Shown: positions 45,929-57,583, numbered from the stretch's first letter. The stretch is DNA of 64,000 nt from Paramyrothecium sp. XJ0827 (GCA_020881915.1 JAJFPB010000007.1:372001-436000), one strand, 5' to 3'. The notes: generated from the sequence alone by a model not told the origin. Made by a program: numbers and translations.

Positions 45929-46740
45929 CGATTTGGCTGTTGGTGAATCTTTCTCATTTCCAGCGATCATGAGCCTGGCCTTCGAGAGACAATCAACTCA
46001 AACAAGATAGGCCTTGTGTCGGGAGATGTAGCCAACGCGAGTCTCAGTGGATGATAGCCATGACATAAAAGTTCTTGAAATTAGTCACAAATAACGACCG
46101 AAAGAATGGCCAGTGAAAGCACTCAGTAGGCTGTTATTTGAAGCCACAGGACTTAAAAGTACAAGAGCTCTAGAGGGTTCCGAAGGAATCCCGCATTCGC
46201 TACAATACCGTTGAAAATATTTTACCGGAAACTGCCAATTGATCCTATGGCATTCGTGATCCAATTGATGTAAGACCAAGTTGAGGCATTAGATGATGGT
46301 TTCCATTGCATCTTTAACAAATACTTCATCAGGTCTGATGGAAGACTTAGGATTAACCCAGGCTCTCTAAGGCAACAAGGGCCGCAATGAGTTAGGGATG
46401 CATGGCGTACAGAGGGTCCAGAGCCCAAAGGACTTGAATAGGCTATGCAGCTCTCCTCTTCTCTCAGGCCTTCGACTTGGTGCTGAGATTTCAAGCCAGA
46501 AGTGATCCGTCGCCGCGAAGATGCAGCACGCTCCTCTGGGGATGTGTATGGTGTGCTTGGTCACTTTATTGCAGAGCAAATTAGCGGGTTGCATATAAGC
46601 CGCCTGCTATTTCATCGCACTAATCATCACGATTTCGACTACCTAGACAGTAGGATACCCATGTTTTCCTTCATCCATGCACAATTCCTTCGATCTTGTG
46701 TCGTCTTTCGACCAGTTACCACCGATGTCCGATATCAAAT
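45929..46740. other. Intergenic, no supportable gene
   Basis: About 800 bp between the NLR locus and the end of the LPxEIR gene. Short frames only. Confidence 0.5.
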
Positions 46741-47705
46741 TTACGCTTCCTTTGCTCCTTGGCAGCTTGTCTCAGAGGGAAATTTGGACAAAAGCCTCTC
46801 ATCATCATACTGCTCCCTGCCCTGAACAGCCCTGACCAGCGTCCTGAGCCCCGCAACCGTCGCCATGGGTGTGGCGCTCCCAGCAGAGGAGCTACCATCC
46901 TTCACCATGAATTGCTCTTCCGCATCCAGGCAACCCTGCCGAAGCTCCAAGTTGCAATGAATGTCTGTCCACTCGGGATGAATGTGGGCAGTCGTACTCC
47001 GAGCCCCAGTGCGGTGGTCATAATGGAAGTCTATGCGCTCATCACCAGTGTGCGAGTAGAACTGGACCAGAGTGTCGCGCTCTATAAGCTCGGCGTCTGT
47101 GGTTACCATATCCACAGAGACAGCACGGTAGCATAGTCTAGTAGTCGTTAGCAAGGCATCGTGTCAAGATAAGAAGGACCTGCTTACAGTTGCTCCCTGT
47201 GTGGCGATCTGTGCAGCTTCAAACAGCGAGGCGTCAGTCCCCAGTCGTGAGGCTGCCTCTCCGCCCAGTGATGCCAGTCTTGGCACCAATTCAGGCTCTC
47301 GATGCCCCAGCGACGAATTTTAGACACAGCGCCCACGCCGACACGCTCAATCCACGTGCTCATATCAGCAGGCGTGAAACCGTAGAAGGAGAAGAAGACA
47401 TTGTCGAGGCTGATGGCCGCCAGCCGTCGTGCCGTCTCATTTTTTAGCTGGTGGCAGATTCGTGCAAGAACCCACGGATCATTCTGCTGGCGACTGAGGC
47501 TCTGCAGATGAGCTTCTTCGCGGTGCGGAGCAGCCCCGGTGACGACAATGTTGAAGGCGGTGATGTTGTGCATGAGGCTAGGCCTCTCATCGCCGAGCGT
47601 GTACGTTTTGTCAACAAAGTTGAAGGTTTCTGGCTCCAGTACAAGGTCGTAAATGAGCTCGCGGATCTCCAAAGGGAGTGTCAACAGGCTCGTCTCACGC
47701 TCCAT
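46741..47705 (-). CDS. Fungal LPxEIR-motif (F-box-like) protein of unknown role
   Basis: Two exons, 47188..47705 and 46741..47137, with a 50-nt intron, 304 residues. The N-terminus LLTLPLEIRELIYDLVL is the F-box-like motif shared by a very large group of fungal proteins (DUF7730/2EXR-like families), followed by FNFVDKTYTLG, ARICHQLKNETARR and FFSFYGFTPADMSTWIERVG. Such proteins are thought to serve as adaptors, often in ubiquitin ligase contexts, but no function is known for this one. The ATG at 47705 is the natural start. No signal peptide. Confidence 0.82.
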
Positions 47706-48761
47706 CTTGATTCACATTGCAGGGTGATTGCCAAGAGGATTGAGAGGGGAGGGGAAACATGGATTGCTAAGCCAGCAAGATGATTCGCCCACGTGGAGTC
47801 GTCAGGCTGTGTGGGCACCGCTAGGATTATTAACCAAGGCGCCCAACAATGAATGTAAATACAAAAGTGGTTTAACGTTACTCAAAATCAGCGCAGATCA
47901 GACCGCTCTTGTTGTCGGTTGAAACAAGGATTGACTGATTGAGTTTCTTTCCTTTCTTCTTGTATTCTGCTGGGCATTTTACTACAGCAAATCTGACTTT
48001 ATACCAATACATTGCTAACCACGTGACCGAGGCTCATTTCTGCAATCCTCAGTGCCTCTTGGTCCCTACGAAGCGCAATCAGTCTTTCTGCTTAACACAA
48101 TCCTATACATAAAAGGCAATTCTGACTGTATATATCATTATTGGCTATTGAAGATACCGCAACTTTCTGCATCGATTTCCTGTTGGAATAGATGACTCAA
48201 GCATTGCAAGTGCCTGTGCCACATTGTGTTCGTTGCAGATATCTTCATTATTGACTTTTTACTGTTTCTGAGGCTCTGCGTATTACACCCAACAAGTTAT
48301 TGGATTAGCTGCGCCCCAGTGACAGCCCTGTGACCATGTTCAACTAATAGCCTTTTGCAAAGGCAGATTTCTTCATCACCCACTTGGGGGAAAAAATTGC
48401 TCCACACCTCTTGGCACAACTCACTCATTTCCATATAACGCCCGGCTCGTAGGTAGAAAGGGGCGGTGCTGTGGCTGGATTGTCCTGATCATAATTTCGT
48501 TTTGCTTGGCAACAAGTACTTGGATCCACTCCCACCGCCGTGGAAGACTGCGCGGGTGGCCGTCGATGCAGCCAAGACAGCACGGATAACCCAGCTTTCA
48601 TCTAGCGCTTACCAGACCATCACCCATCAAATTCTTTATTAGAGGACCTTGGTCTGGTCTTAGGAATTGTTTCCATCGTTGATCGCTCCTGATATTCACT
48701 CAGCATTACCTCATACTATCACATCTACCGCAGCAAGCACCTCCCTCACCGGCTTGACTCG
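47706..48761. other. Intergenic region between divergent genes
   Basis: About 1.05 kb, AT-rich in parts (47.9-48.3 kb). Should hold the promoters of the LPxEIR gene and the secreted orphan. No gene seen. Confidence 0.5.
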
Positions 48762-49634
48762 ATGATTTCCATCAAGCAATTAGCGGCTACCCTTGTCGCC
48801 CTGCAAGTCAATTTTGCTTGGGCTGAGGCCGTAATCGACGTTACCAATGACAACAGAAGGGAAGACCTACCCCAACGAGTTTTCGACGAATCTTTCAGAA
48901 AGGCCAATGCCACCAGCGCTGCACAGGATGTCACGGGTTACAATTTGACACGAGAGTACCCTGGCACAGGAGTAGATGGGTGGACGCTCTCATTGTCAGT
49001 CGCTGGCAACCTTCCAGTGTATCGGTCTCGTCATTTGACCGCCGCGGAAATCCAATATTCCCCTCCTGCGCAATTCAGGAATGCAAGCACACATCAGTCA
49101 TGGTCACAATGCGGCTGGCATGGATACGTTGAGTACAACGAAACAGCAAATGTGGATGGTGGCTGCAGCGAGGTTCTCTCGAACGTGTGCCGGACTGCCT
49201 TGGCGGACTTGGTGGAGGCTGGAAATGTGTGCTACGAGGATCTGAGTGTGAACGTGCCGTCCGCTTGCGAGGACGAGCTTGAGTACGAGGACAATTTCCT
49301 TCAGTACAGCATTGCTATGTCCGCGGGACAATCAAGTTCAGTCATTGGCGCAAAGCTGCATACCCCTGATGACTTTGAATACTACGACAAGATGATCAAG
49401 CGCGTCTTTGTGTCGATGATTGGGTTTTACGAGAGGAATGACAGCAGCGTCGTGTTACAACCTGCCGAGGATGGAGAGCGTGTTCCAGGATTCTTGTCTT
49501 GCCTTCGTGCCAGTCAGATTGATGAGGATGCACGAAGTCTGGAGGAGGCTATTGAGGGCGCAGCTCCCTGTATCACAGTGTCCTTGGCCGTGGTTATTCT
49601 GGCGGCAGGATTTACGACGGTAGGCTTGTTATAA
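48762..49634 (+). CDS. Secreted, probably GPI-anchored orphan protein
   Basis: Predicted 290-residue intronless protein. Seen: an N-terminal signal peptide (about 21-23 residues ending AWAEA), a cysteine-containing ectodomain with QCGWHGYVEYNE, CSEVLSNVCRTALADL, VCYEDLSVNVPSACEDELEYEDNF split over several stretches, and several N-glycosylation sequons. The C-terminus (AAPCITVSLAVVILAAGF) is a hydrophobic tail without a charged end, as in GPI-anchor signals. I do not recognise a family. It is probably displayed at the cell surface or wall. An effector role is possible but not shown. Confidence 0.75.
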   Translation: MISIKQLAATLVALQVNFAWAEAVIDVTNDNRREDLPQRVFDESFRKANATSAAQDVTGYNLTREYPGTGVDGWTLSLSVAGNLPVYRSRHLTAAEIQYSPPAQFRNASTHQSWSQCGWHGYVEYNETANVDGGCSEVLSNVCRTALADLVEAGNVCYEDLSVNVPSACEDELEYEDNFLQYSIAMSAGQSSSVIGAKLHTPDDFEYYDKMIKRVFVSMIGFYERNDSSVVLQPAEDGERVPGFLSCLRASQIDEDARSLEEAIEGAAPCITVSLAVVILAAGFTTVGLL

Positions 49635-50328
49635 GACCTTGACGATATAGGCATTACCGGAGCATAGGGATAGCAAGTCAATCCAGCATCATTTAAACAC
49701 AATCAAAATTGTGCCGTTCCTTTGCTTTTTCCCTTTCTACCTAAATACTATCCATCCTCTTATTAATTGGCTTCCGCATAGTGTTACTACCTGGAAGAGG
49801 ACTTTGGCAGTCTACGAAACTCGTTTGATTGCGCCACTGTACTTCCCCCATACAACACCAAACACTAATTAACCAAATCGGCTACATGTTTCCCCAGAAA
49901 TTGTGTATTAACACAGACTCTGCCACAGGAGCGAACTGCAAGGGATTCTAGCCGGGTTCGGCGCTGTATGACGTCAAGCCCAAATTCTCAGACGCGTTGA
50001 TATTAAAAGTAAACAGACCTATGGCGTCTCTCAGTCTTCATTATACGTCATTGCTTGGTTCCGGGCGCTCCGCAGTGGACTGGCATTGGCTTTCAGATGT
50101 ACGGTCTTGTTCAAGCCCTCTGATTAGCTATGATGCCATACTTGGGGAAGTTTTAGGTTGTTTAAAGGCCAACAAAGTCTTTGAGAGATGGCTTGTGAAT
50201 TTTCATGCAGTCCTAAACCCAATCTACTTCACTCTATTTTGATAGAATAAACCACTTTTATTATAACGGTCCTTTTCTCTGGTGCAGGCGCTGAGAGGCT
50301 CCAGGCGGAGCATGATCCTAGCATCATA
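49635..50328. other. Intergenic, no supportable gene
   Basis: About 690 bp upstream of the DUF7726-like pseudogene. No feature seen. Confidence 0.45.
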
Positions 50329-51171
50329 ATGGCTCAGGATTCTCTTGCATGCTTGATTCAGAAGGGAAATCTATCCGCAGGCAGCCCAAGCAAGCCCCGA
50401 GGTCCTCTTCCGAGAAAGCGCAAGCCAACTGACCTAATAAGGAGCAAAAATGAACATGACCTCAACTCACGTGTGCTCGAGAAGATTGAAGACGATGATC
50501 CGCGACTTATGCACTTCGGATAGGACACCTGTAACACCGTTCGGAGGCAAGTACGAGGCTTCACTGGTCCAGGCGGCATGAAGGTGGGCGATTTCCAGAA
50601 AGCCATCAATGTCAGCCCGAGCGCATACCGCAACTTCATGACCAGAACGGGCACATGGGATGGCGAGAGCTGCGACACGTATTGAAATCCAATGAACTTC
50701 TTCGTCAAGAAGGTAATACTAGACCTCCCCATCGCAAAGCCCCGAGCTAAGAAGCCAAAAAGTGCCGAGGACATCGAGAAGATCTCTGCACTGTCGAATG
50801 TAGCGAATATTGAGCTTCCGGAAGAGCGTGATGGCGTGGAAGTGCCTGTCTACGATACTTGCGACACGATTCGAAAGAAGATCCATAACTTCGTGGCACC
50901 CAAGAATGTCCCGAAGGGCGAATTTGTCGAAGCACTCTCCCGAGAACTACCACAGGATCACCAGCTTAGCTTGGTGAATTTGCAATACTTTCTCAACCAA
51001 ACCGGGCCCCAGGGTGGCAACACCACAGCATTGTCCTATGCAGCGTACAAGTTCTTTGAGACAACACGCCTTAAAGATGGCAAACCGAAGACGCACTACC
51101 GGGAAGAGGTGGAAGAGATTCATTCTCCAATGGGCCTTGACCGGGAATCTCGCAGTCCGCACAGCCATTGA
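50329..51171 (+). pseudogene. DUF7726-like gene with two in-frame stop codons
   Basis: One reading frame runs from ATG 50329 to a TGA at 51169 but is cut by TAG at 50521-50523 and TGA at 50683-50685. Coding character continues unchanged after each stop: DPRLMHFG, stop, DTCNTVRRQVRGFTGPGGMKVGDFQKAINVSPSAY in pieces, stop, NPMNFFVKK, then VPVYDTCDTIRKKIHNF, NTTALSYAAYKFFETTRLK and GKPKTHYREEVEEI. Two repeats with a C-D-T-I/V-R core are visible. I place it, from memory, in the fungal DUF7726 family, which has no known function. No intron that would remove the stops was found. Confidence 0.7.
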
Positions 51172-52621
51172 GGGTACAAAAAGAGGAAGCCAGCTCGTAT
51201 ACACATGTCCGGCTGCGTGCCAAGGTTTTCGCAATTCATGCGGAATTGAAGACCCCAAAGCTACGACTTCAGAAGTTTTCCCGGTATTCTGCATCCGGCA
51301 TTATGGCTTTCCGCTTTCATGTGTGCCCTACGTTTTCTATGGATGGGTTTGCAACACATAGTCAATTCTGAATACAAAGCTTGAGTCTCATTGGCTTAAA
51401 AAGTCTTGACATTCCTGAAAAGCGAACTGTATCTGGCGTTCCCTAGAGATTATTTTTAGTTTATTCCTGGTTTAGTCATGGTTTTCTTCGCATTTCGAAA
51501 CCAATTAAAAGTTCAGAGCTATCACCAGGTGCCTGCTGTAATACAGAGGATAGTTTCTTAATACAATTGTCTCAGAACTGTTATGGAGGCTACTGCAGGT
51601 TTTGGCGGCTTAATAGCACGTAATACCGCCACCAAAAGCCATGAACCATCAACGGAGACAGATTTCCGTCCAATTGATAGTCCTCTGTCCACTGGGACTT
51701 CCTTTGCTCTCCTACATAATGGCAACTGGAGCAACAGCATTGGGGTTTTCTCCCACTTTTATAACGCCTTGTCTTTTGTGCCGGGGTTTGTGTTAGCAGG
51801 ATTCCACTTCCTGGAACCAATCGTGCAGAGTGATGGGCCCAGTTTCTATCTTATGACAAGAGTCCGCATCTTCCTCACGTGTATGATAGCACTTCTGTGA
51901 AGTGATCAAAGAACATTCGAGTTAGGACACAGCAAACACAGGGCTATGCGCTTTCAGAAGAGGGTTGCAACACGAAGATAAGATAAGCCAAAACGGAGGA
52001 ACAGACAGCCAAGGCAAGTCGTTACGACTTTCCCCAATTACTGGGAGAAGACCCTCTTATCTGTATCTCGATGGAACTTTTGATTGTATGGTTGACTATC
52101 GAAAGGTGGCAAACACGACAGGGATGCGGTCCCACAATAACAGCACAGCCGGTTCTAGATCACCTCGCTTACACAGATTAACTGGTCTGATTGACCTTGT
52201 TAGGAATTGGTGCGGCACACGCCAAGGTAGGTATTGGGGGTCACGAAGTTAAATAGCCTATAGAGATAAGCGGTGAGCAAAACCCCCAAGGACCACTTTG
52301 TATAAACCCATCAATGCATTGTTTTCCACCACAACCAAGACAATAATTCAGCGCAAACATCAGATTTTGCCTGAGTAGCAGGAAATATGAAGAGGAGCAG
52401 ACCACAAAGGACTAATGGCTTGATTGTTATTGAGTGACTCTGTATTCACAGGAATTGGGTCTTTGCACAGCTTACGGCTTAGAGATCTTACAGTCCAGGT
52501 TCTTTGGTTAGCCCCTGGCGGGTATCAAAACCTTGCCTTCCTCTTGGCCAGGATTAACGTCATGACATGATTAATGGCGACGTCAATAACAATCCAAAGC
52601 GGGGTAATCTCAATCTGACAG
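51172..52621. other. Intergenic, no supportable gene
   Basis: About 1.45 kb. A frame of 105 codons at 51583 shows no family features. AT-rich stretches occur around 51.4 and 52.3 kb. Confidence 0.45.
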
Positions 52622-52629
52622 TATAAATA
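52622..52629 (+). promoter_or_regulatory. TATA box of the PAF-AH-like gene
   Basis: TATAAATA, about 60-67 bp upstream of the ATG at 52689. This close spacing also argues against using the earlier ATG at 52641, only 12 bp downstream of the box. Confidence 0.5.
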
Positions 52630-52688
52630 TTTCTAGTTGGATGCGTTTACGTGAACTGGGCAATGTTTTCTTTGGGGCAACGGAAGCA

Positions 52689-53807
52689 ATGAGGCTCGTC
52701 AGCATCTCCCTTGTCAGCTTGCTGAGCCTGGCTTTCGCCAAGGCGGCCGTCTTCCCGGTCCCAGATACACCATACAGGGTGAAGTGGACGTCTGAAGAGC
52801 TTGTTGATCATGATCGGGTGGACCCTTTCAACGCTTCGCACCCGCGGCGACTGATGATCTCGCGTTTCACCCCCCTGCCGCCACGAAAATGCAAGAAGTC
52901 GTGCCAAGTGCAGTACATGACGCCGCTCGTTTCCGAAGACATGGAGGCGGCCTTCGGAGGCTATTTGGGGCCTGATTGGCCAGGAAACGTGTTTAACAGT
53001 TTGAAGATGGACGTGTGCTGCGAGGGTAGCTGTCCAGACTGCGAGTTCCCCCTAGTGTTACTAGGGTCGGGACTCGCAGCCTCCAGAATGCTCTTCTCGG
53101 TCCTGGCGCAGAACTTGGCAGGCATGGGCTACGAGGTTGTTGTCATGGATCACCCCTACGAGACCAACGTCGTCGAATTCCCGGACGGCAGCGTCATCCG
53201 CGGTGGCAGGGTCGGCATGGACGATGAAACAGGCACGTTCGGTGTCGAGGCGCGAGCCGCAGATGCCACTTTCGTTCTCGACACCCTAGGCACCGGCAAG
53301 TACGATAACGTCGTCATGGTTGGAATGTCGTATGGTGGTGCTGCTGCGGCCGCTTCCATGCTCCATGACAGTCGCATTGTCGGCGGTGTCAATCTGGATG
53401 GCAAAATGTATGGCTCCGCCATAGAGCTCGGCGTCGACAAGCCTTTCCTCTTGTTCGGATCCAGCACCCATAACTCGACCTCACTGGAGCTGGATGATTC
53501 GTGGGCCAAGTTCTGGAACGCGATGGAGACGGAAAAACCCGATACCTGGGTGAAAGAGTTGAGCTTGGCTAAGTCAGCACACGCTAGTTTCAACGATGCC
53601 AGCTCCATCGGCGATGTGACGGGGCTGAGGGCAAACGCACTCCTGCGACAGCTTGCTTTTGGCGATATTACTGGCGAGAGGGTGATGAAGATCCTTCGCG
53701 AATATCTGTCCGACTTCATTGAATTTGCTTTAGGACAGGCAGGCGAAGGGCTTCTAGCCGGGCCATCCCCTCAGTATCCTGAAGTAACCTTCTTCAGAGA
53801 GTCCTAA
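52689..53807 (+). CDS. Secreted alpha/beta-hydrolase, PAF-acetylhydrolase-like
   Basis: Predicted 372-residue intronless protein with a signal peptide (MRLVSISLVSLLSLAFA). Seen: VLLGSGLAASRMLFSVLAQ, EVVVMDHPYE, the nucleophile elbow GMSYGGAA with catalytic Ser, NLDGKMYG with the acid Asp and SAHASFND with the His, in the order and spacing of fungal platelet-activating-factor acetylhydrolase-like esterases. These release short acyl groups from phospholipids or related esters. Cysteines in CKKSC and CCEGSCPDC suggest an oxidised, extracellular protein. The ATG 52641 in the same frame would add 16 residues before the signal peptide, so 52689 is preferred. Confidence 0.85.
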   Translation: MRLVSISLVSLLSLAFAKAAVFPVPDTPYRVKWTSEELVDHDRVDPFNASHPRRLMISRFTPLPPRKCKKSCQVQYMTPLVSEDMEAAFGGYLGPDWPGNVFNSLKMDVCCEGSCPDCEFPLVLLGSGLAASRMLFSVLAQNLAGMGYEVVVMDHPYETNVVEFPDGSVIRGGRVGMDDETGTFGVEARAADATFVLDTLGTGKYDNVVMVGMSYGGAAAAASMLHDSRIVGGVNLDGKMYGSAIELGVDKPFLLFGSSTHNSTSLELDDSWAKFWNAMETEKPDTWVKELSLAKSAHASFNDASSIGDVTGLRANALLRQLAFGDITGERVMKILREYLSDFIEFALGQAGEGLLAGPSPQYPEVTFFRES

Positions 53808-55227
53808 AGGACGAAACTACAACCAATTATTCATGGAACAAGGAACGAGACAGATTGGCTGATAGGAAAACCAATGTTTGGCCATCGCCACAACTAGCTG
53901 GGAGATGAAGCTGTCGAATCCGGAAAAAACTGCACATTTCACCCCCGCCATGCGACCCTACAGTCGAAGCCTTCTGCCCCGTTTCCCCACATCGCATATG
54001 GTGGCAGTTCGGTAAGTGCAAGAACCAGGAGGTGGTTGATCTCTGTATATACTCAGCATAGACACGAATAGCTACGTTATCTTATGCAAGCAGCACAAAG
54101 GTGATAAGTGTGTTACACTTGTGTGGGTGTCTCAAGAATGACTTGCGTGGAGAGACTTCCATCCGGTCGTTTTCACGTCATGGCGTTGGAAACTGCTGAG
54201 TGTTCACAAGATATATGACTTATTTCCTACCACCTCAGCTTTCCTTTCCATACTTTTTTCACTGTCATTTGCCTGAGCGTCTCAGCTGATTTGAAATGCG
54301 ACCAACAGCCGATCCGATGGGGCCAACAGTTGGCGTCCTATACTGCCCTTACTGTTTCATTCGACCACCTCTACACGCCTACTTGGCACGTGTTATTGTC
54401 GTTGGGGCCAGGAAATTACTGAACTCACTTTAATTTCTGACACTCGCGCTGTCAGAGTCTCACATTTACTTCTGTTCCCCATTCTATCCCTTGTACGGCA
54501 CGGGAGGCACCATCAGGTGCCTCTGTGACTCGCGCTACGCCTTGCCGACCAATGTCATCGCCGGCACCAGTCTCTTTTCTTGATACCAAAGGCTCTTCTC
54601 TCGGCTGTCTCATCGTCCACAACACCTTCTCAAAGCCATGATTCTTATCACCTGCCAGTCGCCCCAGCCCCCTGCTCGAGGGGTGGGGGGTCGCGTCCCG
54701 TCAATCGGCTACCTCGACTAACTCCCACCAGAAATAATGTCAACTCTTCATGGCATGCTGATGGTCTCTCAATGGTTCTTTTATCCGTATATCTTCTCAC
54801 ACTTACACATGTTCAAGCACTTGGAGGATATCAAACTCTGGCCACTTCTCCTCCGCTGGTACTGCACGCAATTGGTGAAGGTGGGACTGATTGGTATCCA
54901 TCTCATCGCCGCGCCTCACGCCGCTTTTCAAACGAAACGATGTGCAAGTTGCGTCGAACACTGTGCTTTCCCATTCTTGCCTACGTGCGAGAGGTGTTGC
55001 TGGACTGTGAGCCACAGCCTGTCCTGCTCGGTTTGGAAAGACGAGCTCAATCAGAATCATCATTCTTAGACCACATCAAATACTGCCATGGTGCTCAGCA
55101 ATTACTTCCTGATTTAGTTGCAGGAAGTGGATGAGCTAACTCTGTACAAACTTTTAGGTGGGGGGCTTGAGAAAATGGTTTCATGCAGTCTTTGGCAAGC
55201 CCAGACTTTATTGCTGTAAGGTAATGA
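53808..55227. other. Intergenic, no supportable gene
   Basis: About 1.4 kb. Overlapping frames up to 184 codons around 54.6-55.1 kb have no recognisable domain. Confidence 0.4.
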
Positions 55228-55686
55228 GGATCCCGTCCAGGAATACACGAGGTCCAGTCCAACGACAAGCCGGCTGTCGCCAAGGTTACTTGCTTGAGGT
55301 GGTATGTAACCCGAATCAACCGTGAAACTTGGACGCATTCGATGTTGCAGGTCACGAGAGCAGACACGCCGAGGCCCCGATGGCGCCCAACTTCCCCGGC
55401 CACCCGACCCGACTTGCCTCACTGCGACTGCGAGATGCTTCTCTGCAGGCTGCATCGACTGAGGTTAATTCATGGTGATGTCAATCAGGACAAATTGCTC
55501 GTTGATTGCAAGTCAAGGAACAAAGTGCGGCCCGTTGACTTTGAAGATGCCAGCGAGTACGACAAGGAGATAGCTAGGACAAACATACAATCGCTACCAG
55601 CAAAACTTAGGGAGACGAGGCGGAGGGACAATAGTGACATCGAAGAGGGCGGGAAATTCAGTTACGCTCAATCAGGTATTTTCTAA
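55228..55686 (+). pseudogene. Kinase-like (APH-type fold) gene relic
   Basis: An open frame with no start, directly after stop codons. It contains the small-lobe Lys motif PAVAKVTCLRW, the following helix RINRETW, then, after only about 45 residues, the catalytic-loop motif LIHGDVNQDKLLVD and the DFE-type motif PVDFEDASEYD. In working proteins of this fungal kinase-like family (often misnamed alpha-galactosidase A) the two parts are much further apart. The linker here is low-complexity Pro/Arg-rich. It is best read as an internally deleted relic. Confidence 0.6.
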
Positions 55687-55862
55687 GCACGATTTTACAT
55701 AATTACTTCAGCTCTCAGCAAAACACGGTTGCTGCTTTCGCGAGAGTTGAAAGTCTTGGACAACCTTTCCTGGAATGAGACGAATTCAGCATCAAAGTCT
55801 ATGCATATTCACTATATGATACTGCTAAGCCCGTTCTTGAAGGACATCTTCTCTGTTTATCC

Positions 55863-57502
55863 TTACTTGGAAGGTCCACCGAATCCAAGACCACCGTCGC
55901 GGCCAGGGCCGGCGGCGACACGAAGGACGTAGGCACCACGCTCAAAGGTGTTGGCGACAATGTAACCAGAGGGGAACTGGAAGTTGCCCCAAGAACCAAC
56001 GAAGCCGAGGGAGCCTCCGGTCGCATCGTCCTCGGGGTGCATGTCGAAGAAGGCGAGCGTCTCGACTTGGCTGCCGTCAGGGGACTCGGCAATGGAGCTG
56101 ACGTCGGTCACCCACACACCGGCGCCGTAGTTGGACTGGAACATGATGCCGCCCTCAATGTACAGGTTGTGGTCGACGGCCTTGTGGTCGGTGCTGTTGA
56201 AGTAGCCGGTGTACTTGGGGTTCTCGAGGTCGGACAGGTCCGCGATGTGGGTGATGGGCACTCCGCTGGCTGCGTTGCCGACACCGTTGACCTCGTCAAG
56301 CTCGTCGTTGAAGAGGACAAACTGGTGCCAGTTGCGCTCCGTGAACCAGCCTTGGTGGGTGTAGGTAGCACCCGGGTAGGCGAGGCGGCTCAGCATGGTG
56401 GAGTTGGCCTTGGAGGTGGAGTCCCACACGGTGACGCTGTCCTCGTTGTAGGCGACGCAGATGTTGCGGCCCAGGTAGCGCTTGTCGGGGCCGTTGTAGT
56501 TGACGCACTGGGCGTCGTGGGTGTAGCCGTCGGAGCTGGCGCAGCCGGGCTTGCTTGGGTTGGCAGGGTCGGCGAGGTCGATGTACTCGAGTCCGGCCCG
56601 GCAGACGGCGGTACGGGGCTGGGCGCCGACAGCGATGGCGTACTCGTTGTCCCAGTCGATGACAACGTTGTGCGCGCGGCCAGCGGGGAGGTCATCGAAC
56701 AGGCCGACGAGGTCCGTCTGGGGGTTGAAGGTGACGGGGCTGGCAGGGTCGACGGCGGCGACCTTGTTCATGTCGAAGATCTGGATGTTGTGGCCAACGG
56801 CCTCGGAGCCAATGATGGCGAGGTTGTTGAGCACACGGATCTCACGCCACGAGGAGCCGATGGGGTCCTGCGAGGGCAGGCGACCCAGGTACGTCAGCTT
56901 TCCCTTGTCCGAGACCTCGGCGAAGGCGGTGCCGGTGTGCTGGCCGATGAGCGCAATCTGGCGGCCTTCGGGAGAGACCCAGCCCCAGACCGAGGAGCCC
57001 TTGCGGTTGGGGTAACGGGGGTCGTTCTCGCCACCGCCGAGATCCCAGTGGTTCATGAAGTCGAACAGGTCCATCTGTGCCGCATTAGAACAATTGCTTC
57101 ATAGGCGAGCGCACAACGTCATGTTGGTGGTGTGGTGTTTACGGGGCATCATGCTACTCACGTTCTTGCAGCGGAAGGTCTGCATGGCGTTGCCCTTCTC
57201 AGCGACAGCGCGGCCGCATCGGCACTGGAGGCGGTCGGCCTTGACGGCTGGGTCGAGCTGGTCCCAGTTCTTCCACGAGGGCCATTGGGTCGAGTTGAGA
57301 GCGCCAGCTGCCTCGAGAGCATCCCATTGAGCCTACGGACGAGTCAGCAAGGAGGGACCGAGGTGGCGAAACGGCAACAAAAGCTTACGTTCTTCATGTC
57401 GAGGATCATCTGGTGAACCTCGCCGGACTCATACTGCTCCCTGCGGTAGTACGCGGCGTTGGCCAGCGCAGGCAGAAGCAACAAGCTCGAAGCAGCCTTC
57501 AT
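55863..57502 (-). CDS. Secreted LVIVD-repeat / choice-of-anchor-B-like protein
   Basis: Three exons, 57389..57502, 57162..57332 and 55863..57074 (introns 56 and 87 nt), 498 residues. Seen: signal peptide MKAASSLLLLPALANA, a region with two Cys pairs (RLQCRCGRA), then beta-propeller-like repeats: VWGWVSPEGRQIALIGQHTGTAF, SWREIRVLNNLAIIGSEA split across the text, HNVVIDWDNEYAIAVGA, HQGWFTERNWHQFVLFND, VDHNLYIEGGIMFQSNYGAG. This matches fungal proteins labelled regulatory P domain-containing, with LVIVD/choice-of-anchor-B repeats. Role unknown; probably extracellular. The high GC and strong codon bias suggest high expression. Confidence 0.85.
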
Positions 57503-57583
57503 CTTGACCTCAATTGACGATAGATGACGGGATGGGTAGCAGGTGTCCACGAGAACGGCTTCAGCCTCCACGTCGCGCCGCAG

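Noticed and set aside
50500..50700. Introns removing the two stops of the DUF7726-like gene
   Set aside because: No donor, branch and acceptor set brackets either stop without also removing conserved residues.
54580..55134. 184-codon frame on the plus strand
   Set aside because: Starts with TTG, overlaps other equally long frames, and shows no family features. I could not link it to the kinase relic downstream.
56037..57104. A 355-codon open frame on the plus strand
   Set aside because: It is antisense to the LVIVD-like gene, has a Val/Gly/Asp-repetitive composition typical of the shadow of a GC-rich coding strand, and no domain.
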